Program-made: the position numbers and the translations under genes | The notes under the pieces: generated by a model | Databases searched by the model: none | Told to the model about the DNA's origin: nothing | Seen by the model: the letters and a program-made list of their open reading frames with translations, nothing else | Shown here: piece after piece, positions 1-8,937 of the stretch | Layout of the letters: the number at the start of each line of letters is the position of its first letter | How positions within the stretch are numbered: the first letter of the stretch is position 1 | Origin: Tomocerus qinae | Taxonomy: Eukaryota; Arthropoda; Collembola; Entomobryomorpha; Tomoceridae | Assembly (NCBI GenBank): GCA_020055645.1 | Contig: CM034546.1 | Span: 24,056,001 to 24,120,000 of the forward strand | DNA length: 64,000 nt | Reading direction: 5' to 3'

Positions 1-85
1 AAGAATAAGCTAGATCTAATTAACTGTAAATGTATAACAAAGATGATATTGATATCAATATTTATTTACTGCATACATTATTATT

Positions 86-640
86 GCAAATGACACGCTT
101 TACATTAATTTGCAACGTTTACATTAATTTGCAACGCTTTACATTAATTTGCAACGTTTACATTAATTTGCAACGCTTTACATTAATTTGCAACGTTTAC
201 ATTAATTTGCAACGCTTTACATTAATTTGCAACGTTTACATTAATTTGCAACGTTTACATTAAAATGCAACGTTTACATTAATTTGCAACGCTTTACATT
301 TATTTGCAACGCTTTACATTAAAATGCAACGTTTACATTAATTTGCAACGCTTTACATTTATTTGCAACGCTTTACATTAAAATGCAACACTTTACATTA
401 AAATTCAACGTTTAGATCAAATTGCAACTCGTACATCAAAATGCAACTTGTACATCAAAATGCAACTCGTACATCAAAATGCAACTCGTACATCAAAATG
501 CAACTTGTACATCAAAATGCAACTTGTACATCAAAATGCAACTCGTACATCAAAATCCCACTTGTACATCAAAATGCCACTTGTACATCAACAATGCAAC
601 TTGTACATCAAAATGCAACCCGTACATCAAAATGCAAGCC
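86..640. repeat. 19-20 bp tandem repeat array, two sub-families
   Basis: From about 90 to 410 the unit is close to TTTACATTAATTTGCAACG, with or without an extra C. From about 410 to 640 it grades into GTACATCAAAATGCAACTT. Together there are roughly 27 units. The two unit types are clearly related (TACAT-AA-TGCAAC core), so one probably evolved from the other. All three frames of the second half are open only because of the repeat period. Subterminal tandem repeats are common in Polintons; a role here is not shown. Confidence 0.9.
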
Positions 641-662
641 GAACTTTAAAGTTTTTACTAGA

Positions 663-1463
663 TCATTTTCTACGATCTGATTGCTCATAGTGTATCCATT
701 CAACCTTCTTGCAATTTTTAGTTACTCGAGGAATAGAACTGATTCCATTTATTGAACTTGCATCAACCACATCTTTATGTTGTCGTTGTTTCTTCTGATT
801 TTCTTGGCTATCATCATGTACATCATACTCATTCATCATTTCCTCTTCAGAGAAGTGTTTGACTTTACCAAGTGTATAGTTGTTGCCTTTTACAAATGTC
901 GTAAATATTATCCCCAGCAAATGATCTGGTACATTTAAATCTTTCAATAATTGAATGTATGTGTCTAGTCCTGTGATAGAATCATAATCTATTGCCGGCT
1001 TAATAAGAGCTGATGCAGTACTGGCTTCAATCAATTTAATGATATTGGTATTAGGTACAAGTTGACCATTAGCAATTAATTGTCCATTTTCATCCCAAGT
1101 GAGAATGTCTTTGTGTTTTTTTAAATAAATTAGAAGCCTACGGGCTTTATTATTATGTAGACCAGTAGGTATTGATTCAAGTATATTACTTATACTCAGA
1201 CTTTGTACTCTCTGTTTATCAACTGATATTTCGTCTTGCATGTCTATGTTGCTTCCTCCAGTCTGCTCTACAACCGGTTTTGCCATAGGACTGGCTGTGT
1301 CCTTCTGCTGTTCACTACTCTCTTTCATATCCATTGCAATTGTTAACTGTTGATACAATGGTAAGCTTATAATTTTACGTATATAAGGTTGCGTAAGTTT
1401 TTTATTTGGTAATGAAAACAAGTTGTTGTATTCCTGTTGACTTATAACTTTAAAAATACGCAT
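663..1463 (-). CDS. Conserved Polinton hypothetical protein
   Basis: An open frame of about 267 aa from an ATG at 1463; the frame runs a little further upstream without another ATG. It starts five bases past the stop of the small gene at 1468-1806, so the two look co-transcribed with the ATPase gene on the same strand. The middle holds a segment with RRLLIYLKKH, then LTWDENGQL and VPNTNIIKLI. I recall this pattern, a short helical stretch followed by a Trp-x-x-x-Gly-x-hydrophobic strand and a P-x-(S/T)-N-I-hydrophobic-L segment, from unnamed Polinton proteins, but cannot assign a function. The first third is Ser/Gln/Glu-rich and probably disordered; the C-terminus is charged. Confidence 0.6.
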   Translation of the reverse strand: MRIFKVISQQEYNNLFSLPNKKLTQPYIRKIISLPLYQQLTIAMDMKESSEQQKDTASPMAKPVVEQTGGSNIDMQDEISVDKQRVQSLSISNILESIPTGLHNNKARRLLIYLKKHKDILTWDENGQLIANGQLVPNTNIIKLIEASTASALIKPAIDYDSITGLDTYIQLLKDLNVPDHLLGIIFTTFVKGNNYTLGKVKHFSEEEMMNEYDVHDDSQENQKKQRQHKDVVDASSINGISSIPRVTKNCKKVEWIHYEQSDRRK

Positions 1464-1467
1464 TTTT

Positions 1468-1806
1468 TCACTCGTTAGTAAGTAAATCACAAACTGCACC
1501 TTCTATTATTTTACGTAACATTACACTCAATACTAAAGCAATCATTTTCCTATTTTTAATTAAATAACTTTTAAAGTCTATTAAACTCCACTTAATTTTG
1601 TAGAACTTATGAATACACTTTTTATGTTTACACAGGATCTTATTTTCTTTATCTGATAAATTATGTTTAGGTAAATTATCAAAAAGCTCAAATAAAGTTT
1701 TCAGTTGTTCACTGCTAGCTTCTTGCAATAGTATTCTTCGTCGGTTGTCGTTTGCTTCAATTACTGCTTCAATAAAATCTTTGTTGATTTGAACTCTTTC
1801 GGACAT
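1468..1806 (-). CDS. Small basic Polinton protein
   Basis: 112 aa from an ATG at 1806. It begins FIEAVIEANDNRRRILLQEA, followed by a Lys/Cys/His-rich middle (KHKKCIHKFYK) and a hydrophobic tail. The layout (an F-hydrophobic start, an RR-x-x-LL-x-x-A helix, a basic linker and a hydrophobic end) matches a short protein often seen beside Polinton capsid genes, by recall only. It lies between the ATPase gene (stop 1813) and the 663-1463 gene with almost no spacing, suggesting one minus-strand transcription unit. Function unknown. Confidence 0.55.
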   Translation of the reverse strand: MSERVQINKDFIEAVIEANDNRRRILLQEASSEQLKTLFELFDNLPKHNLSDKENKILCKHKKCIHKFYKIKWSLIDFKSYLIKNRKMIALVLSVMLRKIIEGAVCDLLTNE

Positions 1807-1812
1807 GATGAA

Positions 1813-2595
1813 TCATTCAGTAAAGAGATAATGATCATTGTCATAGTAAAAAATGGTTGATCGCACACGAAATTGTGGTTTTTGGCGAGGATGTAAATCT
1901 AAAAAAATATATCCCGGAAAAGGTTCGTCTTCTGCACTCGCATCATTTTTTGTATCCTTATTATCTCCAAAATATTCAACCAAACTACGTTTTATGCGTG
2001 TTGAATAATTGTATGCATCTAATAAGAAACGGCTGCTGCCTGGAAACACTTGCCGTTGCAGAACACTTATAGTAGATCTATCTCGTATTTGTAAGAAGAA
2101 CACAATATAGTCTGTGGAAATGTTGACTGTTCGTAATCCTTGTCCTGCATATAAATTATGGAGAACAACTATAACGGAAATGTCATAATGGTGTACACCT
2201 GCTGTTGCTAGTTCTGTATAAAAGGCTTTGTTGGTTGAGGTTAATGATGATCCCAAATCGTCTAAAATATAAAGTGAATGAGGTACTATGTCTTCTTGCT
2301 TCAATTGAGGGAGGAAAGTTACATCTGGATGCGACGAAGCAAAGTGGTGATACCCGGGTTGGTCAATTCCGTAAATGTAAAAAACTTTACTCAATGGTTT
2401 ATCAATCAGTCTTTCTCTTTCGTGTATGAGTCTATATATTAGTGTCGTTTTGCCACTCCGAGATGGTCCTTCAGATAGAAAGTTGAAATTTACATACAAG
2501 TGACAAAACAAATGTTTTTTGTGTATATTGAACTTACCACACACTTGAAGCGAGAATGGATGGCGGAGCAATCCATTTAGTGACTGCGTTCCCAA
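1813..2595 (-). CDS. FtsK/HerA-type genome packaging ATPase, spliced
   Basis: The protein carries a Walker A motif (GPSRSGKT) and a Walker B-like strand LYILDDLG, as in the A32/FtsK-HerA ATPases that pump DNA into Polinton, adintovirus and NCLDV capsids. A phase-1 intron of 69 bp (2469-2537, GTAAGT donor) splits the gene just before the P-loop; splicing places the conserved R-H-P-F-S lead-in segment next to Walker A. Unspliced, the frame is still open but holds an unlikely Phe/His/Leu-rich insert. No ATG lies in the first-exon frame; an AG acceptor near 2604 suggests another upstream exon antisense to the IAP gene. The 5' end overlaps the IAP start at 2556, so the two genes are divergent and overlapping. 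Confidence 0.88.
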   Translation of the reverse strand: MGTQSLNGLLRHPFSLQVCGKFNIHKKHLFCHLYVNFNFLSEGPSRSGKTTLIYRLIHERERLIDKPLSKVFYIYGIDQPGYHHFASSHPDVTFLPQLKQEDIVPHSLYILDDLGSSLTSTNKAFYTELATAGVHHYDISVIVVLHNLYAGQGLRTVNISTDYIVFFLQIRDRSTISVLQRQVFPGSSRFLLDAYNYSTRIKRSLVEYFGDNKDTKNDASAEDEPFPGYIFLDLHPRQKPQFRVRSTIFYYDNDHYLFTE

Positions 2596-3508
2596 CGTAT
2601 CATTCTAACTTATTACATTTAAAAATAGAATCATTGAGATTAGTTACATTTTCAGAACCAGTACCTTTTCCAATAGATTATGTTGATGTAAATAAGTTAG
2701 CAAAAGCTGGATTTTTTTACTTACATTTTGGTGACTCTGTGTGCTGTGCATTCTGTAACTGTATAGTTTCCAACTGGGCTGTGAACGATAATCCTTTTAA
2801 CATTCATAAAATTGAAAGCCCGCGATGTAGATTTGTTTGGGGCATGCCGTGTGGGAATATACCTATCAGCCAGCAGCAGATTATACCTGCTAGTACTACC
2901 ACATCAAGTCAACGTATGATTTTGTTTTCAAGTTTTAAAAATAGTTTACATGACTAATGAATTTAAGCCTAGTTTTGTTTTTTTTTACAGTTTTATTCCT
3001 TAATACTCAATTTCCACTACCTAGTGGAAGTGTGCGCAAACTGAATGGATCATTTTATTCAGACTTTTGTTCATATGACCAGAGATTGAAGACATTTTAC
3101 AAGATATTCAGCACACATTCATATGAAACGTTGAGCAGAGCTGGGTTTTTTATGTTGGATGGAAAGTTGCGATGTTATTTCTGTGGCCGGGAAGTAAGAA
3201 ATTTACAAAGCGAACATCCTATTGTAACTCATTTCAAAGACAATATATTTTGTGGACTAGCTAATATGAAAGTACTAATTCGAAGAGATAAGCCTGCAGC
3301 AAATTCAATAACTAAAACTAATGATAATGTTGATAAGTCTAACAAGTTTGGTACAACTGACTGTAAAATATGTTATGCTAATGAAATTCAAGTATGTTTA
3401 TATCCATGTTCTCATTCATATGCATGTGTTTGCTGTGCAAGTAGATTTACAGAATGTGTGATTTGTAAGACTAAGATAACATCGTATAAAAGAATATACT
3501 TAGCATAG
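2556..3508 (+). CDS. Inhibitor of apoptosis, BIR-BIR-RING, two exons
   Basis: Exon 1 (2556-2913) carries a BIR zinc fold with the exact spacing C-x2-C-x16-H-x6-C (C64, C67, H84, C91). Exon 2 (2991-3508) carries a second BIR with an LSRAGFFMLDGKLRCYFCG core, C-x2-C-x15-H-x6-C, and a C-terminal C3HC4 RING (CKIC, CSH, CVCC, CVIC). The intron 2914-2990 has a pyrimidine-rich acceptor and joins the frames in phase 1, giving about 291 aa. BIR domains bind caspases or IAP antagonists and the RING is a ubiquitin ligase module, so the likely role is blocking cell death during element replication. This mirrors baculovirus and other DNA-virus IAPs. It is open throughout. Confidence 0.9.
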
Positions 3509-3921
3509 TGTCTTATGTACCTATATATGTATATATGTATGTATGAGTGTAGCACACAATTGTGAAAACGTTGTACAATTTCATGTGACTCCTCCTATCT
3601 AATACTGCATTGGATAAATGTACCTGAGTTTTGGGTACGTAACCAGTTTACAACATAACCAATATTGACTTAGTAATGTAATTGGTCAAGTCAACGGATG
3701 TGATGTCATGCTACACGATTAAACACGAATAAATGAAACACAAAACGTTTTCAGCCTTGACCGTTACTTATTTCTCTGCAATTGCACACAGTGTGTATGC
3801 TATGTTACAGTGAGTAAAAAATATACTTTACAGGTACACTTAAGGGTATAATATTGGAAGGGAAGCCTGCTGTGAAGTATTATAACCGTATTGCGTGACC
3901 TAGGAACTTTAAATTTTATCA
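3509..3921. other. Non-coding gap between IAP and integrase
   Basis: No credible open frame. It starts with a TA-rich stretch after the IAP stop and holds an AATAAA at about 3729. The sequence just upstream of 3922 should contain the integrase promoter, but I see no clear TATA box. Confidence 0.5.
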
Positions 3922-4938
3922 ATGAAACTATCACAGAGGGTACGGGCACAATACTATAAAAGTTCACTCGCAGGCAGTTACAGTGGACTTAGTACCTTTC
4001 TAAAGAATCGTAAATTTTCGGACTTGAAACAAGTAGGAAAAGAGCTGCGTAAGCTTAAAGAGTACTATTTATTCAAACCGGCACGTCAAAAGTTTAAGAA
4101 AAGGAAAACATTAGCCTTTTTCCCTTTCTTCCTCCTACAAATAGATTTAATTGATTATCAAAAATATAAAAAATATAATAATAATAACAAGTTTATATTT
4201 CTGGCAATAGATTGTTTTACAAGGAAGATATGGTGTTTTCCAATTAAAGATAAAAGCTCATTATCTACCACCAGTGCATTACAAAAATTGTTAAAAGCAG
4301 TGAAAGGTAATCGTGTACTTTATATTCAAGGTGATTCGGGAAAGGAATTTATAAATCGACAGTTTCAATCAATATTGAAATCTAATAATATTCACTGGTA
4401 TTCAACGTATTCAACTACAAATGCAAGTATAGCAGAGCGTGCAAATCGAACAGTAAAGGAAAAATTAGAAAAAATATTCATGAAAACTGGCAGTTATAAT
4501 TACGTTAAACATTTGGCTAACGTAGTTGCAGGACTCAATTCAACCGTACATACATCTACCGGTTACGCACCTAATAATATTAACCAGGATAACGAGGGTG
4601 ACGTATGGAATAATTTATATACAAACACTTTTAATCAAAAGTTGAAACCACCAAAGTACAAATTAAATCAAAAAGTTTTAATTTCGTATAAAAAGACAAT
4701 TTTTGCTCGAGGCTATTCACAAAGGTGGAGCTCAAGACAATACATCATAAGAAAGGTACAAGACACAGAACCGCGAACATATTTGCTACAGGAACTGGAC
4801 GGCGAAATTATTTTAGGTAACTATTTTGATAATAATGTTTCCATTAATACTGATGTTTTTTCCGAGATTCGTAATTTTCCTAATAAAGTTATTTCCACTT
4901 TGATGAAATCGTCTTTCCATGGGATGAAGTGTAACTAA
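3922..4938 (+). CDS. Polinton/retroviral-type integrase (rve)
   Basis: 338 aa, intact. The catalytic core has D75 (LQIDLIDY), D138 (IQGDSGKEF) and E172 (AERANRT), the DDE triad of retroviral and Polinton integrases, with 33 residues between the second Asp and the Glu. ASIAERANR is the usual Polinton form of the Glu motif. An N-terminal helical segment precedes the core; no HHCC zinc finger is obvious. The C-terminal part (VLISYKKTIFARGYSQRWS to GEIILGNYF) is the SH3-like strand region typical of Polinton and Ty3-type enzymes. I see no chromodomain. It would insert the element into host DNA using its terminal repeats. Confidence 0.94.
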   Translation: MKLSQRVRAQYYKSSLAGSYSGLSTFLKNRKFSDLKQVGKELRKLKEYYLFKPARQKFKKRKTLAFFPFFLLQIDLIDYQKYKKYNNNNKFIFLAIDCFTRKIWCFPIKDKSSLSTTSALQKLLKAVKGNRVLYIQGDSGKEFINRQFQSILKSNNIHWYSTYSTTNASIAERANRTVKEKLEKIFMKTGSYNYVKHLANVVAGLNSTVHTSTGYAPNNINQDNEGDVWNNLYTNTFNQKLKPPKYKLNQKVLISYKKTIFARGYSQRWSSRQYIIRKVQDTEPRTYLLQELDGEIILGNYFDNNVSINTDVFSEIRNFPNKVISTLMKSSFHGMKCN

Positions 4939-4939
4939 A

Positions 4940-5203
4940 TTAAAATAAATTGTAGAAATCAAATGCCAAAAGTTGGAATTTATGTATTACCTTAGTATAA
5001 ACGTACGAATGGCAAAACACATAATCTCCCCTAGTAATGAATCCGTTGAAAATGCTACCTATTTTATTTATCAATGTAGTCTTTTCACTTGGGACTATAG
5101 TATGTGAATCAAAAGAAATTTTGTAAACTAAAACTGTATTAGAATACATGTCTTGATCTGTCAAATTTTCAAAAAGATCCCCTTCAGTAAGATATAAATT
5201 CAT
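4940..5203 (-). CDS. Small hypothetical ORF
   Basis: An 87 aa ATG-initiated frame antisense to the flanking integrase and penton genes, filling the gap between them. No motif is recognised; composition is plausible for a protein (mixed hydrophobic and charged) and it has no neighbour on its strand. It could be chance or an exon of a longer transcript. Confidence 0.25.
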   Translation of the reverse strand: MNLYLTEGDLFENLTDQDMYSNTVLVYKISFDSHTIVPSEKTTLINKIGSIFNGFITRGDYVFCHSYVYTKVIHKFQLLAFDFYNLF

Positions 5204-5261
5204 TGTTTCTTGTCTTGTGTAGGAAGTTTTTATGAATTTGAGCTACAAGCAGTAGAAGACA

Positions 5262-6692
5262 ATGGAGCTGAGTAATCGTTACTTCACGCTGAATTCAAAG
5301 GGAAGCAAAAATTTTGTAAACGACAACACACCAAACAACTTTGTTACTTTTCTTGAGCTACCACTTCACCTTAAGGAAAATATTCATGAAGTTGCACTAC
5401 TGGAAATGCGATATAGACTAGTCCCTCATTACATGGGAAGTCTCTTTGGTGATGACTTAATAGTAGCAAAGAAACATGTATATCCTTTGGGTATTACATC
5501 AACAATTGCTGGAAAAACGGAAATTTTGAAAAATAATAATGCTGCTTCTTTATTATCTTCTATCAATCGACTGTTCCAAGCTGTGTTTGCGTCAAGGAGG
5601 TTTCTGCTAAAGTATGGCTACGATGGAGAAGGAATTGCAAGATTTTACATTAATCCTTTTGGAGATAAATCTGTAAAATTTAACCCAACTTTAGCCAAAG
5701 CCTTAGGGTTTAGAAGTGAGTTATACTCTGGAGACAGAGCACATGCAGCTCCTTTTGAACCTAATTATAGCTTTCTTAACACACTTCCTGATGATGCAGT
5801 AATGACTGTAGAGTATTTTACTGTTGAGAGTGAAAAGAGTTTTCGAGTGTCTGTATATTACGATCCAGTTCATATGGAATCTAATAAACACAGTGCAATC
5901 ACTGTAAAGGAAATAAAATCACGTAGAGTGAGAAGTACTACAGATACTGTAAAAGGTACGCACACAGAGAAAAGCTCAGATGACATAGGAGTAGAAGATA
6001 CGGAAAATGGTACACACATACGTGAAGAGAGAAGCATAGACGAGACAGAAACAGATGAATATGGAAAGAGTACACATATTCGAGAAGAAAGGAGTACAGA
6101 TGATACTGCAAAGGAAGATGGTGATGAAGAAGCTGTCAAAGATCCTTTAGCTGAAGAAGAGGAAGAGGAAGTTACTGTTCCGGTGGATAAAACTTTTGAA
6201 ACAATTATGCATTTAGTACAAGCAATGAATCAAGGATTTAATCACCTACTCATTGGTGCTACTGTATCATACATTCATGGTGAAGGAGTACAACTCACTG
6301 TGACTGATTCTAGTGTAGTAATTGTCCTACCACATACAATACTCAGAATATTAGGTTCATCAAGATCTACAAATGAATTCGTTGGAGGATTTACGTACAC
6401 TTTTCATGATATTGACTTTAATCGGAACAATAGGATGATAAATGTGTACACAGATCTCATAGTACCCCAAAATGTAAATAATGCTTCGGATCGACTTCTA
6501 TACACACTTGAAAAGACGGACAAAATCCAAGAAACAGTAAATTTTGTTGTTCCTATCCCACAGTATATACCCATACAATCGACTACAATCCCCTCCATTC
6601 GCATTTGGTTCCGGAATGAGCACGGACACCCAATTCCATTTGATAACGTCGAGGGAACGACAGTTAAACTACACATCAAGTCTTACGTATGA
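5262..6692 (+). CDS. Penton-like minor capsid protein with acidic repeat insert
   Basis: 476 aa from ATG 5262. The N-terminus (asparagine-rich N-x-F-V-x-F-L-E-L-P-L-x-L-K-E-N-I-H-E-V-A-L-L-E) follows the pattern of Polinton and adintovirus minor capsid proteins, which form single-jelly-roll pentons at capsid vertices. About residues 215-305 are a charged low-complexity insert with a repeated T-H-I-R-E-E-R-S-x-D-(D/E)-T unit and a run of glutamates (LAEEEEEEV). After the insert the fold resumes (FETIMHLVQAMNQGFNHL) and ends with a strand-rich tail (VKLHIKSYV). It lies directly upstream of the core and major capsid genes, the usual virion block. Open throughout. Confidence 0.8.
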   Translation: MELSNRYFTLNSKGSKNFVNDNTPNNFVTFLELPLHLKENIHEVALLEMRYRLVPHYMGSLFGDDLIVAKKHVYPLGITSTIAGKTEILKNNNAASLLSSINRLFQAVFASRRFLLKYGYDGEGIARFYINPFGDKSVKFNPTLAKALGFRSELYSGDRAHAAPFEPNYSFLNTLPDDAVMTVEYFTVESEKSFRVSVYYDPVHMESNKHSAITVKEIKSRRVRSTTDTVKGTHTEKSSDDIGVEDTENGTHIREERSIDETETDEYGKSTHIREERSTDDTAKEDGDEEAVKDPLAEEEEEEVTVPVDKTFETIMHLVQAMNQGFNHLLIGATVSYIHGEGVQLTVTDSSVVIVLPHTILRILGSSRSTNEFVGGFTYTFHDIDFNRNNRMINVYTDLIVPQNVNNASDRLLYTLEKTDKIQETVNFVVPIPQYIPIQSTTIPSIRIWFRNEHGHPIPFDNVEGTTVKLHIKSYV

Positions 6693-6733
6693 AAAAAGTG
6701 GTATGTAACAAGAATATTTGTAAAATTGATAGT

Positions 6734-7026
6734 ATGTCATCTACTGGTCTTTTAGATGACAACGTGTATCTAAATACTAATGTACCTTCACGTCCAATTA
6801 AATCTAAAAAAAATCAGTAAAAAAGCAAACAGGAGGTGGAAAGAAGAAATCGAAAAAGTGTGTACTTAAACCTAAAAAGAAAACTAAAATCGGGAATCAG
6901 AAAGGAGGTGGGAAGAGTACTAAAGTCAAATCTGTAACCAAAAATAAAAAGCAGTCCGGTTCTGAAGTACATCGTAAAAAGACAAAATCACAAAAATCAA
7001 AACCAACACTTTTTCCAATAAAATGA
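6734..7026 (+). pseudogene. Lysine-rich core-like protein, frameshifted
   Basis: An ATG at 6734 opens a short frame (MSSTGLLDDNVYLNTNVPSR) that stops after a run of eight A (6806-6813). In another frame the sequence after the run reads on as a strongly Lys/Gly/Ser-rich basic tail to a TGA at 7024-7026. This stop overlaps the ATG of the capsid gene by two bases. A small, highly basic protein between penton and major capsid genes recalls adenovirus and adintovirus DNA-condensing core proteins. The break may be a real lesion or a homopolymer length error. The role is inferred from position and charge only. Confidence 0.6.
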
Positions 7027-8354
7027 CTACAACTATACCTCAATTAAATCTTTTCCAACCTAAAATTGTGAATGAATCAATTCAAGAATCGGTTTTTAGT
7101 GAACATTTTACTGGAGTAGATTTAAGTAATGAAAATGCACCCTTGGAATTCAATGTAAGTGTTAAAACAGTGTGTAATGTATACCGATGTAATGTATATG
7201 TAATGTAATATCTATTTTTATATTGTTTTGCTTTGCAGGAACCTGGTTCACCATAAACCTATATTGATTTAGCAAGTTCATATATAAGTGTTGAATGTGA
7301 TGTACAACTTGCCAATGGAACAAAATTAGATGGGACTAATGTCGTGGCTGCAAACAATTTGTTTATTCAAAGTTTGTTTTCAACTTCCGAGCTGTGGTTG
7401 AATGATCGACTAATTTCGACTAAAACTAATTATCCATATCTTGCCTACTTAATCACTCAACTCACCTATTCTTCACAAGTTAAAGCCAACGAACTAAAAG
7501 CGAGTCTTTATTTTCCGGATAGTTCACCGGGTACATTAGATGTAACCAAAAATGTTAGTCACAACAAAAGATATGAAGCTATTAAAAGTTCAGCGAAAAT
7601 TCAACTAATAGGAAAAATATTCCACGATATCTTTTTACAGGAAAGGTTTTTGATTCCAAATACAAGATTGAAATTAGCTTTCCGAACGTCTGAACGTTTG
7701 AATTCAGTACAAACGTCTACTACACTTAAAATTGTATTTTACAAGTTTACTTTGTTTTTGCGTCATGTAAAAGTATCACCAAGTATTTTACAGTATCATC
7801 ATTCACTGTTAAATAACCAAAATGCTGTATATTCCTGTTTACATAATGGCATTAAGAGTTTTGCTATCCCAACAGGAAGTTTAAATATTGTAAACACTAC
7901 ATTGTTTACCAGGAGTGAACCAATTGTTAGACTTGTTATTTGTCTAGTCAAAACATCAGCAGTGCAAGGATCATTGGGTGAAAATCCTTTTTTCTTCAGT
8001 GACTTTAAGTTATCAGACATTGCTGCAACAGATATTAATGATTTGGCAAGCGCAAATATAATAAAAGTAAATTTTGCAAAAAAAGATTTTTATCAAGCAT
8101 ATTTAGCATTATTGGAATGTCTTAATGTTAGTTATGATAAATCTTTAGGTCTTAGCCCAGATGATTTTGCAAATGGTAATTCAATATTTGTATTTAATAT
8201 TAACAATAACAAAGGAGGGGGAATAAGAATTGCGCTTACATTTAGTGAAGCACTGGCCGAGTCAGTTACCTGTTTAGTTTTTGGACAGTCGTTATCAAAC
8301 ATAACAATAGACAAGCATGGTAATGTAGAAGTATCTAATCAAGGCAATACCTAG
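7023..8354 (+). pseudogene. Major capsid protein (double jelly roll type), spliced, one nonsense codon
   Basis: Exon 1 is 7023-7154, a phase-0 GTAAGT donor opens an 84 bp intron (7155-7238), and exon 2 starts at 7239 after TTTGCAG. Exon 2 carries segments typical of Polinton capsid proteins: a tyrosine-rich strand, then NLFIQSLFSTSELWLNDRLI and NYPYLAYLITQL, and a strand-rich remainder to 8354 (about 415 codons). An in-frame TAA at 7254-7256, five codons into exon 2, would end the product at about 49 aa. The only alternatives are downstream starts or read-through. All later sequence is open, so the stop is recent or an error. It would be the main shell protein. Confidence 0.82.
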
Positions 8355-8358
8355 TAAA

Positions 8359-8877
8359 ATGTTTAAAAGTCAAGTAAAAAGTGCTTTGTGTAGTATACTA
8401 AGAAACTCGCATGTTAAGGAATACAATGTACTCTCGGCAGACCAATTGGCCTTGATCAAATATGATCAAACTCCTTTTGTGTATATAATAAACACATCAC
8501 CTTCTAATGTACCTACTGGTCATTATATTTGTCTCATTAAATTAGCACGGAACGAGTCCTGTAAAATATTTGATTCTTATGGTAATACATTATCTAGCTA
8601 TAACAATGTACTTAGCTTATTTGATAAGCATTGTGAGCGAAACACATGCCAATTCCAATCAAATGATTCAACCGTGTGTGGAATGTACTGCTTGTATTTT
8701 ACCTATCTTACTATTGTACATAACTATTCATTTGTAAAGTTTCTACATAAGTTCAGTAAGTGTCGTAGGCGTAATGATAATATTGTTAGACAGTTTTATT
8801 ATCGCTATGTACCTACTGTACATACAGATATAAATGATCAATGCTCTTCGTCAATAAATGAATTGAGTAAATTGTAA
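8359..8877 (+). CDS. Adenain-like cysteine protease (capsid maturation)
   Basis: 172 aa, four bases after the capsid gene stop. The C5/Ulp1-type active site is visible: His55 (TGHYICLI), Asp72 (KIFDSYG), Gln100 as the oxyanion residue and Cys107 in VCGMYCLYF. Order and spacing match adenovirus protease and Polinton proteases, which cleave capsid and core precursors late in assembly. Length is close to the family (about 170-205 aa). The frame is intact. Confidence 0.93.
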   Translation: MFKSQVKSALCSILRNSHVKEYNVLSADQLALIKYDQTPFVYIINTSPSNVPTGHYICLIKLARNESCKIFDSYGNTLSSYNNVLSLFDKHCERNTCQFQSNDSTVCGMYCLYFTYLTIVHNYSFVKFLHKFSKCRRRNDNIVRQFYYRYVPTVHTDINDQCSSSINELSKL

Positions 8878-8937
8878 TTTACATAACTTGTATTTATTTA
8901 TTTATTATTATTATACATTACATCAACATACATTGTT

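Noticed and set aside
86-640. CRISPR-like repeat array
   Set aside because: Units are directly tandem with no unique spacers, in a eukaryotic transposon.
422-690. Three overlapping plus-strand open frames of 75-80 aa
   Set aside because: All are translations of the 19 bp repeat in its three frames.
5870-6679. Minus-strand open frames inside the penton gene
   Set aside because: Shadows of the coding strand; Ser/Val-rich text produced by the acidic repeat.
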